From NCBI GenBank assembly GCA_003255065.1, contig QAOA01006686.1, positions 99,441-163,440 of the forward strand: 64,000 bases of DNA. The letters run 5' to 3'. Below, piece after piece: positions 42,743 through 55,108 of this stretch. Under the pieces are notes generated by a model. The model was not told the DNA's origin. It ran no database searches and saw only the letters and a list, made by a program, of their open reading frames with translations. The stretch comes from Cercis canadensis. Taxonomy: Eukaryota > Streptophyta > Magnoliopsida > Fabales > Fabaceae. Made by a program: the position numbers and the translations under genes. Within the stretch, counting starts at the first letter, position 1, and every line of letters starts with the position of its first letter.

Positions 42743-44460
42743 TGGTATCTAGTGGCGAGTTCTATTGAAGGCTTAACTCAAGCCAATTTTGCTCTTGCTC
42801 TTGTGCACCATTACTCTTCTATCATGGCCCTTCTTGTCAACTGTCAAGTCCAAAATCTCCTCATTGGATTTCTCTTACGTTAGAACTTGATATTCATTTT
42901 TTGTGTAAACATTTTTTTAGCATCTTTTTCCCAAAAAGCCAAGTTCTTTACTCGATCAAATAGATAAGGCAATCTTAATGTACTATGAGAATGATGAGAC
43001 GATTATTTTAATTATTAATGCGAGTGCAGTTTGTTCTTTTGAATATGTTTTAGAGCATTTTCAGTCAACTGAAAATTTGACAATATACTGAGATGTAAGG
43101 GTTAAAATTATATGTATCTATTATGGTCCCCATTGGTAAAATATGGACAGCCTCCTTGAAACTTTTGTGAGACCAACTTCTTACTCACTTACGTTAATGG
43201 TTAATGTTTTGTAATTGATCAATATGGGGAAAAACCTTTTCTTGAATTCATCTATCTCAAATATTGTTTAAGATTTCAAATTCATATTGGATCACTTACT
43301 GTTATTTCTATTTTTTGGGCTGACTTAACAATCACTTAACCATTTAACTTATTCCACTCAAAATCAGCCATTATGTGGTAAAGACAATGCTGATGGTTCA
43401 TTATAACAAAGTTCACATCTGCAAGTGCCATCATCTTTTAGGCGTTGCTATAGGGGTAGGAATGATTGTGGGCAATTTCTTGGCTTTGCAATAAGGTTTT
43501 CAATTCAACCACAGAGATCGTTTTGGATACTTGTATTACACTTCTCTCTATTGACGACAAGGCGTGTGAGAAGCTGTAACTTGAAACAGATGACTCCTCC
43601 ATTTTTACTTTTAGCTACAAGATACTGAACCTTCTTCTTACAGCCTAATCTTTAACCCCTGTTTTCCATACATGTCTATGCAATATTAGGAAGGTAAAGG
43701 TCCAACGTCAGCTAAAATAACCATACAATTATTTAGTGTTGATGACTAAGGTTTCATTTTTATTTATTATAGTCTAAAATCGACATGATACTAAGCCTTC
43801 TCTTTACTGGCTGATCCAGAGAGCCCTGTTTTATGAAAATCTATGGTATTATAATGAACGAGTAAGAGTGGCCCTACCGTTTGTAATGGAATTAATTTTC
43901 AGGCAGACCCATTCAGAGTTGTCTTGGCTATAAACCACATTGACTTTAATTCTCCACAAAAAAAATAAAAAATAAAAAGGTAGGAGAGGAAATAAATGCA
44001 AGCTTTTCTGTAGGAGTCAAGAGGATACTAAACAGAGTAATATACGCGTGGGTAGATTTGACTAACTTAGCCTCTGTTTGATATTGCTTAGCTAGTCCAG
44101 CATGGACATTGCCCAAAAGTTAATATAGGTGATAAAACAAAAAAAAGAAAGAGACTTGAATTGCAGCTTATAATAAATATTTAACGTCACTATCTTAAAA
44201 TTATCTTAGAACTCTGTCTCACTAATTTGTTCTTCTAATTGTATGATTGAGCGGTTAATTCTGTATTAGGATAAAGTCAAATGCATGATGCATAACAAAT
44301 CTAAGAGTTCACCCTATAGCAAAAGAGAAAAATCTATGGGAGTCAAGCTTTGACTTTAGTTATATCATTTTCTCATTTAATGTTCCCGCCAATTTCCCAA
44401 CGGTTCACAACATGCACCAATAAATGAGTGCTTAGTGGAGCATTGGGGTAGTGGACGAAG
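42743..44460. other. Intergenic
   Basis: 3' end of the SKS gene and upstream DNA of the glycine-rich protein gene. No other gene is recognised. Confidence 0.5.
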
Positions 44461-44462
44461 CC

Positions 44463-44470
44463 TATATAAA
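44463..44470 (+). promoter_or_regulatory. TATA box of the glycine-rich protein gene
   Basis: TATATAAA lies 98 bp before the ATG at 44561, a normal position for a leader of about 65 bases. Confidence 0.7.
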
Positions 44471-44560
44471 GCATAGTCTTTTAGCTAGATGAGCAAGCAG
44501 ATAATCATACAGTGGCTTTCTCATTTAGATCCTAATTTAGCATAAGAAAGCCAGCTAGCC

Positions 44561-45574
44561 ATGGGAACTTTCCATCGGAAATGGGTTTGTGTGAGTGTTC
44601 TTGTTCTCTGCGTTGTTCTTCATTTGAGTGCAACCACTCTTGGAGATGATAAGCTTGAAAAAGCCAGGTTCGGAGATTATCGTTGTCGATTTGGAGGTGG
44701 ACGACGCTGCAGAGGCCGGTTTGGTCGTGGTGGTTTTGGTGGTGGAGTTGGAGGAGGAGGGGGCTTTGGTGGTGGAGGAGGCGGAGGTCTAGGGGGTGGA
44801 GCAGGTCACGGTGGAGGCTTTGGAGCTGGAGGAGGCGTTGGTGGTGGTGCTGGAGGAGGTGTTGGTGGCGGTGGCGGCTTTGGTGGGGGAGGAGGAGGTG
44901 GTGTTGGAGGTGGGTCAGGTCAAGGTGGAGGTTTTGGTGCTGGAGGAGGTGTAGGTGGTGGAGCAGGAGGCATTGGAGCTGGTGGTGGTGGTGGGGGTGG
45001 AGAAGGTGGAGGTGGAGGTGGACTTGGTGGTGGTTCAGGACATGGAGGAGGCTTTGGAGCCGGAGGTGGCGTTGGTGGAGGTGCAGGAGGCGTTGGTGGG
45101 GGAGGCGGAGGAGGTGGTGGCGGAGGAGGTGGAGGTGGACTTGGTGGTGGTTCAGGACATGGAGGAGGCTTTGGAGCCGGAGGTGGCGTTGGCGGAGGTG
45201 CAGGAGGCGTTGGTGGGGGAGGTGGAGGTGGTGGTGGCGGAGGAGGAGGAGGTTTGGGTGGAGGCTCTGGCCACGGGGGAGGATTTGGAGCTGGGGGTGG
45301 TGTTGGTGGAGCTGGTGGAGGAATTGGAGGAGGAGGGGGAGGTGGTGGTGGAGTAGGTGGTGGTTCGGGTCATGGTGGGGGCTTTGGTGCGGGTGGGGGT
45401 GTAGGAGGTGGTCCCGGTGGTGGATTAGGTGGAGGTGCTGGCGGTGGTCATGGTGGAGGAATCGGAATAGGAATTGGTATTGGCATTGGAGTTGGAGTTG
45501 GAGCTGGTGCCGGAGCCGGAGCCGGGCAAGGATCTGGTAGTGGTTCTGGCAGTGGTGGTGGGAGTAAACATTAA
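44561..45574 (+). CDS. Secreted glycine-rich protein
   Basis: Class I plant glycine-rich protein, probably a structural cell-wall or cuticle component. It is one exon of 337 residues from ATG 44561. A signal peptide (residues 1-28, VSVLVLCVVLHLSATTLG) precedes a short basic stretch, RCRFGGGRRCRGRFGRGG. The rest is over two-thirds glycine. Six copies of an imperfect module G(H/Q)GGGFGAGGGVGG(G/A) of about 45 residues alternate with GGGG runs and LGGGS or VGGGS. The C-terminus changes to GIGIGIGIGIGVGVGAGAGA, then GSGSGSG, and ends GGGSKH. GGN codons leave the other two plus frames partly open, which is a composition artefact. There is no RNA-binding or zinc-knuckle domain. Repeat number may vary between alleles. 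Confidence 0.92.
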   Translation: MGTFHRKWVCVSVLVLCVVLHLSATTLGDDKLEKARFGDYRCRFGGGRRCRGRFGRGGFGGGVGGGGGFGGGGGGGLGGGAGHGGGFGAGGGVGGGAGGGVGGGGGFGGGGGGGVGGGSGQGGGFGAGGGVGGGAGGIGAGGGGGGGEGGGGGGLGGGSGHGGGFGAGGGVGGGAGGVGGGGGGGGGGGGGGGLGGGSGHGGGFGAGGGVGGGAGGVGGGGGGGGGGGGGGLGGGSGHGGGFGAGGGVGGAGGGIGGGGGGGGGVGGGSGHGGGFGAGGGVGGGPGGGLGGGAGGGHGGGIGIGIGIGIGVGVGAGAGAGAGQGSGSGSGSGGGSKH

Positions 45575-46870
45575 AAACGAGTATTTGGCATATTTTTTTG
45601 AAATGGTTATATAAAGAGTTTTCTGTTCCGATACTAGCTATGCAACATTTTCATAATGAGATTTCATGTTATTGTACTCTGCATAATGCAGATTGTAATT
45701 TCCCTATTAATAGGCTTTACTTTTGAATGAGAAATGAACTGTAATAAATTACTTAAATACCATTATTTTGTTCCTTTTAGTATTTTTATTTGTTTGCACT
45801 TAGGATAATTTTATATTTTTTTTGATACGAGACTAATTTTTATTTGAGACGAGAATAATAATCGATAAATTACTCAATTTCTATACTTTTAGATATACGC
45901 TTCTCATAGGACTAATTTCACTAGTACTATGCAGCATGCAACATATATACAGCATACAGCGTCACTTGCGTCTGGTCTCATCCTTTTTCATTCTTTCATT
46001 ACTTAAAAACTTCATTTTTACTCATTCCACCATCCAATCTATTGGATACCCGCCTCATTTTAATATCCAAAATTTTGATAAGTAATTTTAGAGTAAAATT
46101 TAAATTCTACTTATTTTAATAAAGTCTACATTAATTAGTGAACTAAATTTATTGTAAAGTGTTACATTAATGGGCCCAATTCTAGTAAGTAGTCACTAAA
46201 GTTTATCTACTCCTGGGCTATACTTTTTTTTTTTTTTTTCTTTTCAAATTTGTCTATGCTTAACGATTTGGTGGAGTACTTTATCTTTATAATTGACCAA
46301 AATATTTATATTCAGTTATTCACGAGTAAAATGACATATATGCAGTAAAATTCTATCACATTTACATACCCAGTCATTTGGTTTATAGATTAGATTATAA
46401 TAAATATTAGTAAAAAAAGAAAAAGCAAAAGATTAATATTATTTTAGTCAGCGGAGAATTCTTGGGCAAGCCATCATCGACAAAAACGATGCGTTGCAAA
46501 GAAACTATTGCCAAACCAGCAAAGCCATATCCATATGGTATACGCATATATAACGAGGTATCTGGACCGTTGATGGATATGATCTATGACGCTATACTCG
46601 CGAGCCCACAACCAATGTGGCATATAGGTAGACACTCGCTGCTTCCGAATACAGCATATAGAATCACAAAGCAGTTGACGTTGTACTTTGGTGCGCTTCT
46701 CCACTGCATACAAAGGGGCCTCTTCCCGCCGTTTCGTTGACAGAACCCAAGCACCACTTACATTCTTCTGTCAGCGACGCACTTTTCACTGTTTAAACCC
46801 TCGTCATTTCTTCAACCTCTGAAACCCTGCTTCTCCAATCAGAAACCCTAATTCCTTGTTTCCTTCCTCA
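45575..46870. other. Intergenic and RAD16 leader
   Basis: AT-rich DNA, then from about 46740 the leader of the helicase gene. A 92-codon ORF at 46462-46740 has no recognisable homology and is not called. Confidence 0.5.
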
Positions 46871-49800
46871 ATGGAGCTTCGTTCTCGTAGACGGATTTCT
46901 GGTCCCAAAATCGATGGTAATTATTTTAACTTTCTGAATTTTTTATTTATATATATTTTTTAATTGCTCATTTCGGTTTGGTTACTCGGAAAATGTTGGA
47001 CTCTTGCGAAATTTGAATAGTGAGCGTTTGGAACTTATGGTTATTTTCTTGACTTTTCATCGTTGAAAACGGGCTTGTGTTAGTGACTCAGTTGTGTCTG
47101 ATCTTCGGTTAGCAACTTCTTGAAATGTGACGCTAAAGATCGGGGTTTGGTTTTCACTTGCTTTACTTTACTAAACCGAGGTCTTATTATCCTTATTTCT
47201 GGTAATGTTGATATCTAATTAAGCAACAGGAAGCGAGCATCAGGATAGGGATGCCTCTGGGGAAGCTGATTCTAATAGCCAGTGCAGCGATAGTACAGAT
47301 GAAGATGTTTATGTGCCATCTTCGGATTCAGGTTCAGATTGCGAAGGTATATTGCTTTTCCTGGTTTAAAATTTTAGTGAAAAATTTCTTGTGAGATATT
47401 GTATGTTGGTTGGCTGCAATATTTGGGATGCAAGCTTCATCTATTTTCAAGGGAAGTATATCCCTGAATATCTGAAATCTTAGCTTGAGGAAGTATTTAT
47501 GTACTAGTGTTTTATGTCCATTCTATTTTAGCTTTTGTGTTTGGAATTTGGATGAGAAGAAAACAGAGTAAAATTTTCAAGAAGCCTTTTCCTATCTTAT
47601 TTAGAATAAATTAGAAATCTTTGTACTGCTTATTTAGATGTGAATTTCATCTTGGCAACAACATACCTGAAAAAAGAAAAATAAAACTTCCATACAGATG
47701 GAAATGTTTGCAGGAACTTCCTTTTTGACCTAAATCAAGAACCAACTTCTAGCATTGGTGTTTCTCATGGAGACGATGACACTGCTGATTCATCTGATGT
47801 TGAGGAGCTTTTCCCTAAAAAGAGAAAGGTGCAGTCCGGAAAGAAGGGAAAAAGCAGAGAACAGAGTCAGGAAGGGAGAGAGGAGAATCATGGGCAAGAC
47901 CATAGATACACATTTCAGCAGCAATCAGTTGATCTTCATCTGGTTAGACAGAAAAACAAGAAAAATGAAAAGAAAAAGAGAAAAGAGGAGTCACGGCCTG
48001 TGTTGTTGTATCATATCTGGGAAGATGAGCAAGAGAGGTGGATTGATAGGAATTTATTGCATGGTGTTGAGTTGGATAATCAGAATGAAGTAATGAATGA
48101 AACTGCTGAGCCATCCTCTGATCTGACTATGCCTTTGCTAAGATACCAAAAGGAATGGTTAGCCTGGGCTTTGAAACAGGAAAATTCTGAGAGTCGAGGG
48201 GGAATCCTTGCTGATGAAATGGGAATGGGGAAGACTATTCAAGCAATTTCCCTTGTTCTTGCCCAACGTGAAATCCATAGATTGATTTGTGAACCAGATA
48301 AACCCTCACCTTCACCAGGTTCATCTACAGTCTTGCCTGCGATCAAAGGAACACTTGTAGTTTGTCCTGTGGTTGCTGTCACCCAATGGGTTAGTGAGAT
48401 TGATCGATTTACCTCCAAAGGAAGCACCAAGGTGCTCGTTTATCATGGGGCCAGGAGAGGGAAGAGTGGTGAACAATTGTCAAATTATGATTTTGTAATA
48501 ACTACATACTCTATTGTTGAGTCTGAGTACAGGAAGTATCTCATGCCTCCTAAGCATAAGTGCCCATATTGTGGCAAATTATTCTACCAGAACAAGTTAT
48601 CTATCCACTGGAAATATTTTTGTGGGCCTGCTGCTGAGAGAACAGAAAAACAATCAAAGCAAGTTAAGAAAAAGAAAACAGAAGTTACTAAACAGAAGAT
48701 CAAGGACTATGAGAGTGGGAAAGATAAGGGAGCTCACAAGCAGAAGTTGACACTTTGGAGTGATGAAGAACTGGAATTGGACTTGAGAATAGAAAATTCA
48801 GATGCCACACATAGGGAGAAGTCGCTTCTACATGCTGTAAAGTGGCGGAGGATCATCTTGGATGAGGTTAGTTGTGATATACTATGCTGGTGATAGATTT
48901 TATCAATTACTTTCTTTGAAAATTTTATGAATTTGTTGTGGGGGAAAATATCAATGTTTAGAAATTAAGATAAAAGAATATTATGTAGAGATAAAGATCT
49001 ATGTAACTAATTGAATAATTAAACATATCTACCCTATGTGTGAAAGAAAAGGTGTCTGTTATTTGTTTGACAAACATTCATTAGATGGATATTAAATTAA
49101 ACTACAGATGCCATGGAGTTATCTCCAACTCACAGATGCTCTCTCTTAGTTAATATGTTTAAGTTATGTTGCAAAATACCCTACGTCCTTACTTTGAGCA
49201 TGCTATAACTTGTTTTTCATGGACTAAAAGATGCAGACATGTTCATTGTTTTTATTACTGAAGTCTTTCCTACCATCTATCTTTATGAACAAATGTAAGT
49301 TTTCTTTCTTTCTTGTTTGATTCTGCTAAAAAATTCTTTGTTTTTATATATCAGACTCTCACTTATTCTTAAAGAAAAGGAAGAAGACAATGGGATATGG
49401 CTTCCATATTCATGTTGTTTAATTCTTATTTTATTATCAACATGCATCATCATTTGTAAGCCATTTAACTTGGTAGAAGCTTAAATTTTTTCTATTATAT
49501 TGACCTTTATACTTGGTTTTTTTAACATAGGCACACTATATAAAATCTAGACATTGTAATACTGCAAAAGCAGTTCTTGCTCTGGAGTCTTCGTACAGAT
49601 GGGCATTAAGTGGCACTCCCCTTCAGAACCGTGTTGGGGAGCTGTATTCTCTAGTAAGTTTGCTGTCTTTGTTTAGCTGTAATCTGGCAAGTTTGTATTT
49701 TTAAGGTAATTTATTGCTATGTCATGAACACAGGTACGATTCCTGCAAATAGTTCCTTATTCCTATTACTTGTGCAAGGACTGTGATTGTAGAACTCTTG

Positions 49801-52800
49801 ATCATAGGTATGGCTTGAATTTAGTATTTTTTATGGACAACATAGATTCTAGTTTAGCTGGCAATAGTCATCTACTCTTATTTATTGGCCTATTATGTGA
49901 ACTTAATACTAGGGGCTTGAATTCCAACCCTACACCCCCCCTTTCTTTTCTAGCTAAGTGGGGAACTGTATTGCCAGATTTTATTTTTTTGGGAAAGACT
50001 TCATAGCATGTAGTATCCATTTTGCAGTAAGTGTCATTTCATGGGGAGTAGAGGAAGCTGCTTTTTTCTTTTTTCACTGAAAGAATATTTTATTATGGCT
50101 CAACCATTCTTTTCTTGCTACAAATTTTGAAGAGTTGGGTTTCCATAACATATAAATCTTTTTTTTTTTCCTGTGAAATACTTTCTCATTATGCTAATGT
50201 TATGTATGTGTCCGTGCACGCACACACATGCACATGCTTTTTTAAACCTTACATTCTTAAACATTTATTTTTCTTGAATCATTAACTACGTGTTTATGAT
50301 ATGCAGTTCCTCTAAAGACTGTCCTAACTGCCCCCACAGTTCTGTCAGACATTTTTGTTGGTGGAATAAAGTAAGTTTTGTGGTTTAGTTGTGTCTGTGT
50401 GTGAATGTGAGAGAGAGACAGAGGAAGTCCTTGCAATTTCATAGAAAAGTTTTTTCAACTGACATGTTGATTTGTTCTGTATTATTTACTCTTGATAAGT
50501 ATGTTGCTACACCAATACAATCATATGGATATGGTGATAGTGGAAAAAGAGCTATGATATTGCTTAAGCACAAAGTTTTGAAGAACATAGTACTAAGGCG
50601 AACTAAATTAGGCAGAGCTTCTGATCTTGCACTTCCACCTAGAATTGTAAGTTCTTGTTTGCTATGTGGCTAATTGCAATTTTGAGTATTGAAAAACTTT
50701 TTAAAGTTATTTATTCAACATTATCTTTCGCAGGTTTCATTGAGGAGGGACAGTCTGGATATAAAAGAGCAAGACTATTATGAATCATTATACAATGAAA
50801 GTCAGTCACAGTTTAATACGTATGTCACTTTATTTATTTCATTATACAATAAAAATGAGCACTTTTAAATTTTAAAGAAGTTGTCTTTGAAGAGGTATTT
50901 CTTATTGACAAGATTAACTAAATTTAGTGTCTACGGTCAAAATACAGTAGTTAGTCACAAAGTTATGCATGAAAATAGTCTAGGAAAGCAAACAGTAGTC
51001 CCCAACTGTGCCTTGTGGGAACAAAATGCTCTTGTGGGTTGAAACATTTTAAGCTAGACTCTTGTTCTACATCAGAACTCCATCAGAAGCTTTTAGCTAG
51101 ATTCTGGCTAGATGGGTTTCCTTCTTCAGTAAAAGTGTAAAACCAGTTACTGATCTTGGTTTATCTTTCCTTGACTGCAAAGGACGACTTGCCTAACTGG
51201 CTTTTTTGCATCAATAGAAGAATATAATTACAATGATAGCTTACAGGTTTGGTCTCATTTATTCCCCACATTCTTATGTTAATATTGCAAGATCACCCGT
51301 CATATGAAAATTTATTAGACTCAAATCCTTTTCTCCCATTTTTTTTTTCGAAGAATTTTTTTTTTTTTTTTTTTGTTGGTGAGGGCAATAGGTTGCATTT
51401 TGTTTCTTTTCTAATTTGAGAAAATGGAGGCAAAGGAGAGAGCTGTTTGTTGATTATTTAATAATATTTAATACATTATCAGTCTTTTGCTTCCTGATCC
51501 CATCTTTTATCAGCAAGTTACTTCAGTGACTTTATTTCCCCTTTGCTTCCTTTTTGTCAATCTTCTTGTAACCAAATTAGTTTGCTATTTTGGGGAGAAT
51601 ATTTTATTTTCATTTGCTTATCTGCCTGTGGACAATTTCAGCTGATTGTTTTGTACAAATATTTTTATTTCTGAAAAGCCAATGTTGGACTTTCAGAGCT
51701 TTATTTATATGATTTCTGCTTTACAGGTATGTTGAAGCAAATACTCTGATGAATAATTATGCTCATATATTTGACCTCCTCACACGGCTGCGACAGGTGA
51801 ATTATTTATTCTAATAGAAGAACAACCCTCTCTTAAATTTGGATAAATGTTCATGGCTACTTTATATTTGGTTCTTGAAAATATGTTTTCCCGTAGCATT
51901 TATTAAATATTTTTCAGATTTCCATTTCTACTCTTGTTCTTCGTCTAGTATATAAAACTTATCTGCCCGTGTCTCATATATCTCTTTCTTAAATGTAAAG
52001 GCTGTTGATCACCCATACCTTGTGGTATATTCTCAAGCTGCAGCATTGAGAGGTGGAAGTGTGGTTAGTAGTTATAATAGTGAACGAGCATGTGGCCTTT
52101 GTCATGACCCAGTAGAAGATCCTGTGGTGAGTTCATCTTTTTTTTTTTTTTTCAAAAAAAAAAAAGAATAAATTTTACATTTACATTATTTCATTTTACA
52201 GTAGAAGTCTTTTGGTACTTTTGATGCAAATTTTGTCATAGCAAAATCTAGTGCACCACTAATTTTCCTTACAATACTGTTTTGTTTCAGGTTACCTCTT
52301 GTGAGCATATATTCTGCAAGGCATGCTTGATAGATTTCTCTGCTTCCTTGGGTCGTGTATCATGCCCTTCATGCTCTAAATTACTCACTGTTGATTTAAC
52401 TTCAAAAAATGATGCTGGGGCTAATAAAACAACAATTAAGGGTTTCCGATCCTCAAGCATTTTAAACAGAATTCATCTTGAGAACTTCCAGACAAGCACT
52501 AAAATAGAAGCTTTGGTATGTATCATATGAATGAGTCGCATAAATGTTTTTCTGGGCTTCTTCATGTCTGTCAAGTATATCTGTGTAGTTCAGCTAACTT
52601 CTGCTTGTCTTGTGGTTGTGGTTTTAAGGCTCATATTATATTATTAAAGAATGTAAAGATTGCTTTATTAATAAAATTTGGGATGGATGAATGGAGGTGA
52701 CAATTCGAAAATTTTGAATTGGATTAGTGTATCTGGGAAATTCCTAAGTAGCACACTAGTTAGAAGAAAATCTTTTTGTCAGTTGAACCAATGATTATAT

Positions 52801-54093
52801 TCAAGTAGTTTTAGGGGAAGGATATGAGTCCTGTGATGCCTTATATGGCCGTCCCTTTGAAGATAAGGACCAAGATGCAATTTGGTCTACAAGATTTGTT
52901 AAGTTTTTAATGTATTGGATTTTATACAATTGTAGTTCCTTGCAGGTGTTAGTTGTTTCTGTTTTAAGCATCCACTTTTATCTCTCTTATTATTCTCTTG
53001 TGCCTGAGCGAGTTGAAATGTTTGTAGAGAGAAGAAATTAGATTTATGGTTGAAAGGGATGGTTCTGCAAAAGGGATTGTTTTTAGCCAGTTCACTTCAT
53101 TCTTGGATCTCATAAACTACTCCCTCCACAAGGTAAATTTACTTGTCTTTTCCTGTTCCATTAATGCATGTAAAATTTATCAGGATGATAACCTAATGAT
53201 CTAATTACAGTCTGGTGTATCTTGCGTTCAATTAAATGGAAGCATGACATTAGCTGCCAGGGATGCTGCCATTAAGAGATTCACTGATGATCCAGACTGC
53301 AGAATTTTTCTCATGAGCTTGAAGGCTGGTGGCATCGCTCTCAATTTGACGTTAGCATCACACGTAAGTAATCTTCCTTTGCATGTTATTCTACTTAATT
53401 TTTTGGTATCCTGATGAGTTGAATTTAAAGTAGTAAGTTGTTAAATACCTGGAAATATGTTTGACACGTTGCTTTTCATTTAAGTGAAGGTATGACTTCC
53501 ATTTTTTGAATTAGTTTGTATGTTGAGATAGTGTATGATTACTTTTGTTGAGCTCCTTTTCATAGGAGCTGCTTGGCTATGAAAATAGCTTATTTTTTAA
53601 TTGGTATGCAGTTGATGGTTATGACTGTCTTATTGGTATCCTCTGTTAGGTTTTCCACTCTTATTAATTTGTTGGCATGCATCAGGTTTTTCTTATGGAC
53701 CCTTGGTGGAACCCAGCTGTGGAGCGTCAGGCTCAAGACAGGATTCACCGAATAGGGCAATATAAACCAATCAGGTGATGATTCTTGCACTCTGGCACTT
53801 TAAGTTGACTAAGGAATGGAATTTGTGGAGGTATGACGTTGTTTTCATGTACAGAATTGTGAGGTTTGTCATTGAGAACACAATAGAGGAGAGGATTTTG
53901 AAGCTGCAAGAGAAGAAGGAACTTGTGTTTGAAGGGTAAGTTTAATGTGTAAGTAGGCTCGAAAGGTGATGCGTGTTTTTACCATCTGGACACTTACTTT
54001 TGTGTCCCTTGTCTTAATAGGACTGTTGGCGGATCTTCTGAGGCTCTGGGGAAATTGACAGAGGAAGACTTGAGATTTCTATTTGTAACCTAA
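46871..54093 (+). CDS. RAD16: RAD16-type SNF2 helicase with RING finger
   Basis: Nuclear DNA-dependent ATPase resembling yeast Rad16 (global genome nucleotide-excision repair) with a probable E3 ubiquitin-ligase RING. Sixteen exons: 46871-46916, 47230-47346, 47698-48866, 49531-49653, 49734-49807, 50307-50370, 50500-50646, 50734-50819, 51727-51796, 52001-52126, 52291-52515, 53028-53132, 53211-53363, 53686-53774, 53855-53935 and 54021-54093. All phases agree: 915 residues. An acidic and basic N-terminus leads to Walker [13 protein letters not shown] (223-234). A C2HC-like finger (C343, C346, H358, C363) lies in the insertion before the DEAH box (443-446), which is split by an intron. CKDCDC and [17 protein letters not shown] are Rad16 hallmarks. 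The C3HC4 RING spans 663-702 and motif [13 protein letters not shown] is at 850-860. The stop follows EDLRFLFVT. Confidence 0.95.
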
Positions 54094-55108
54094 GCAGGAC
54101 TGCAGTTGTAATAGCCAAAGTACTTGCTGCTTCCTGTTATCTAGATTATTTTGCATAACTATTTTGTTTTGAAAGATATCTGTTTATGCCATGTAGCTTT
54201 TCGATATCTATGGCACACAGCAAATGCGTTAGTTGTAAATATGTACCTGGCCCCCATTTTGTTTCGCTCTGCACATGAACCCTGCCAATGGTCTATGGAA
54301 TGCCAGTGGGTTGGGTCTCTGATTTAATCCCACCTGTTCGATTGGGTGGAATACCAATTGTATTTTTTGAGAGAACTTGAAGAGATAAGTTCATGTCAGA
54401 TATATGAAGATATTTGGAAACTTTGTTCCAGATTCATGAAGCTTCGTCTTTTATTTCTCATAATATCTTTTTAGTTGATTAATGTAATGATAAGGGTCGT
54501 ATCTTTGATGTAGTCTCGATAGCTATTTACGTCTCATATTTCTAAGATTTACCAATCATTTCAAATAATTTCTTATCAAATACATTTCATATATCTTAAA
54601 TGCTGCTGTTGGGCTGAAACTATTTGAATGATTGGGTATTCCTATGTTATATCCTCCTGAGATATAAAATAGGCTTAATTGTAATTTTGGTCCTTTTATT
54701 TTAATCACTTGAACGTTTTGGTTTCCCTTTTTTAAAAATGAACTATTGAGTCTCTTTATATTAGAGCTGACTAACGGGCCAGCCCAGTCCATTAGGGTCG
54801 GGTTACATCGGGCCGCGGGCTTTAACGGGCTGGGCCAAAATGACCCGGTTTTAATCGGGTCAGCATTTTACCAGCCCAGCCCACTTTAGGCTACGGGCCA
54901 TAACGGGCCAAAATTTATTTTTTAACTTTTTTTTGCCATGTTTATTTTTGAGAGAATATGAGAACATATTAATTATGAAACATCAAATATTAACATACTT
55001 AATCAAAATACAAACTCAACAAAATAAAGTTGGCAAATCAAAGTATCAAATCAACAAAATAACAACCAAATAACAAGTTTAAAAAAACTATTCAAATTAT
55101 GAAAGTCT

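Noticed and set aside
44683-45540. A 285-codon Trp/Arg-rich plus-strand ORF overlapping the glycine-rich gene
   Set aside because: It is the shifted reading of GGN repeats; composition alone keeps the frame open. It lacks a signal peptide, while the overlapping frame has one.
46462-46740. 92-codon ORF just upstream of RAD16
   Set aside because: No recognised domain; it lies in the likely promoter and leader and has no ATG at its first codon.
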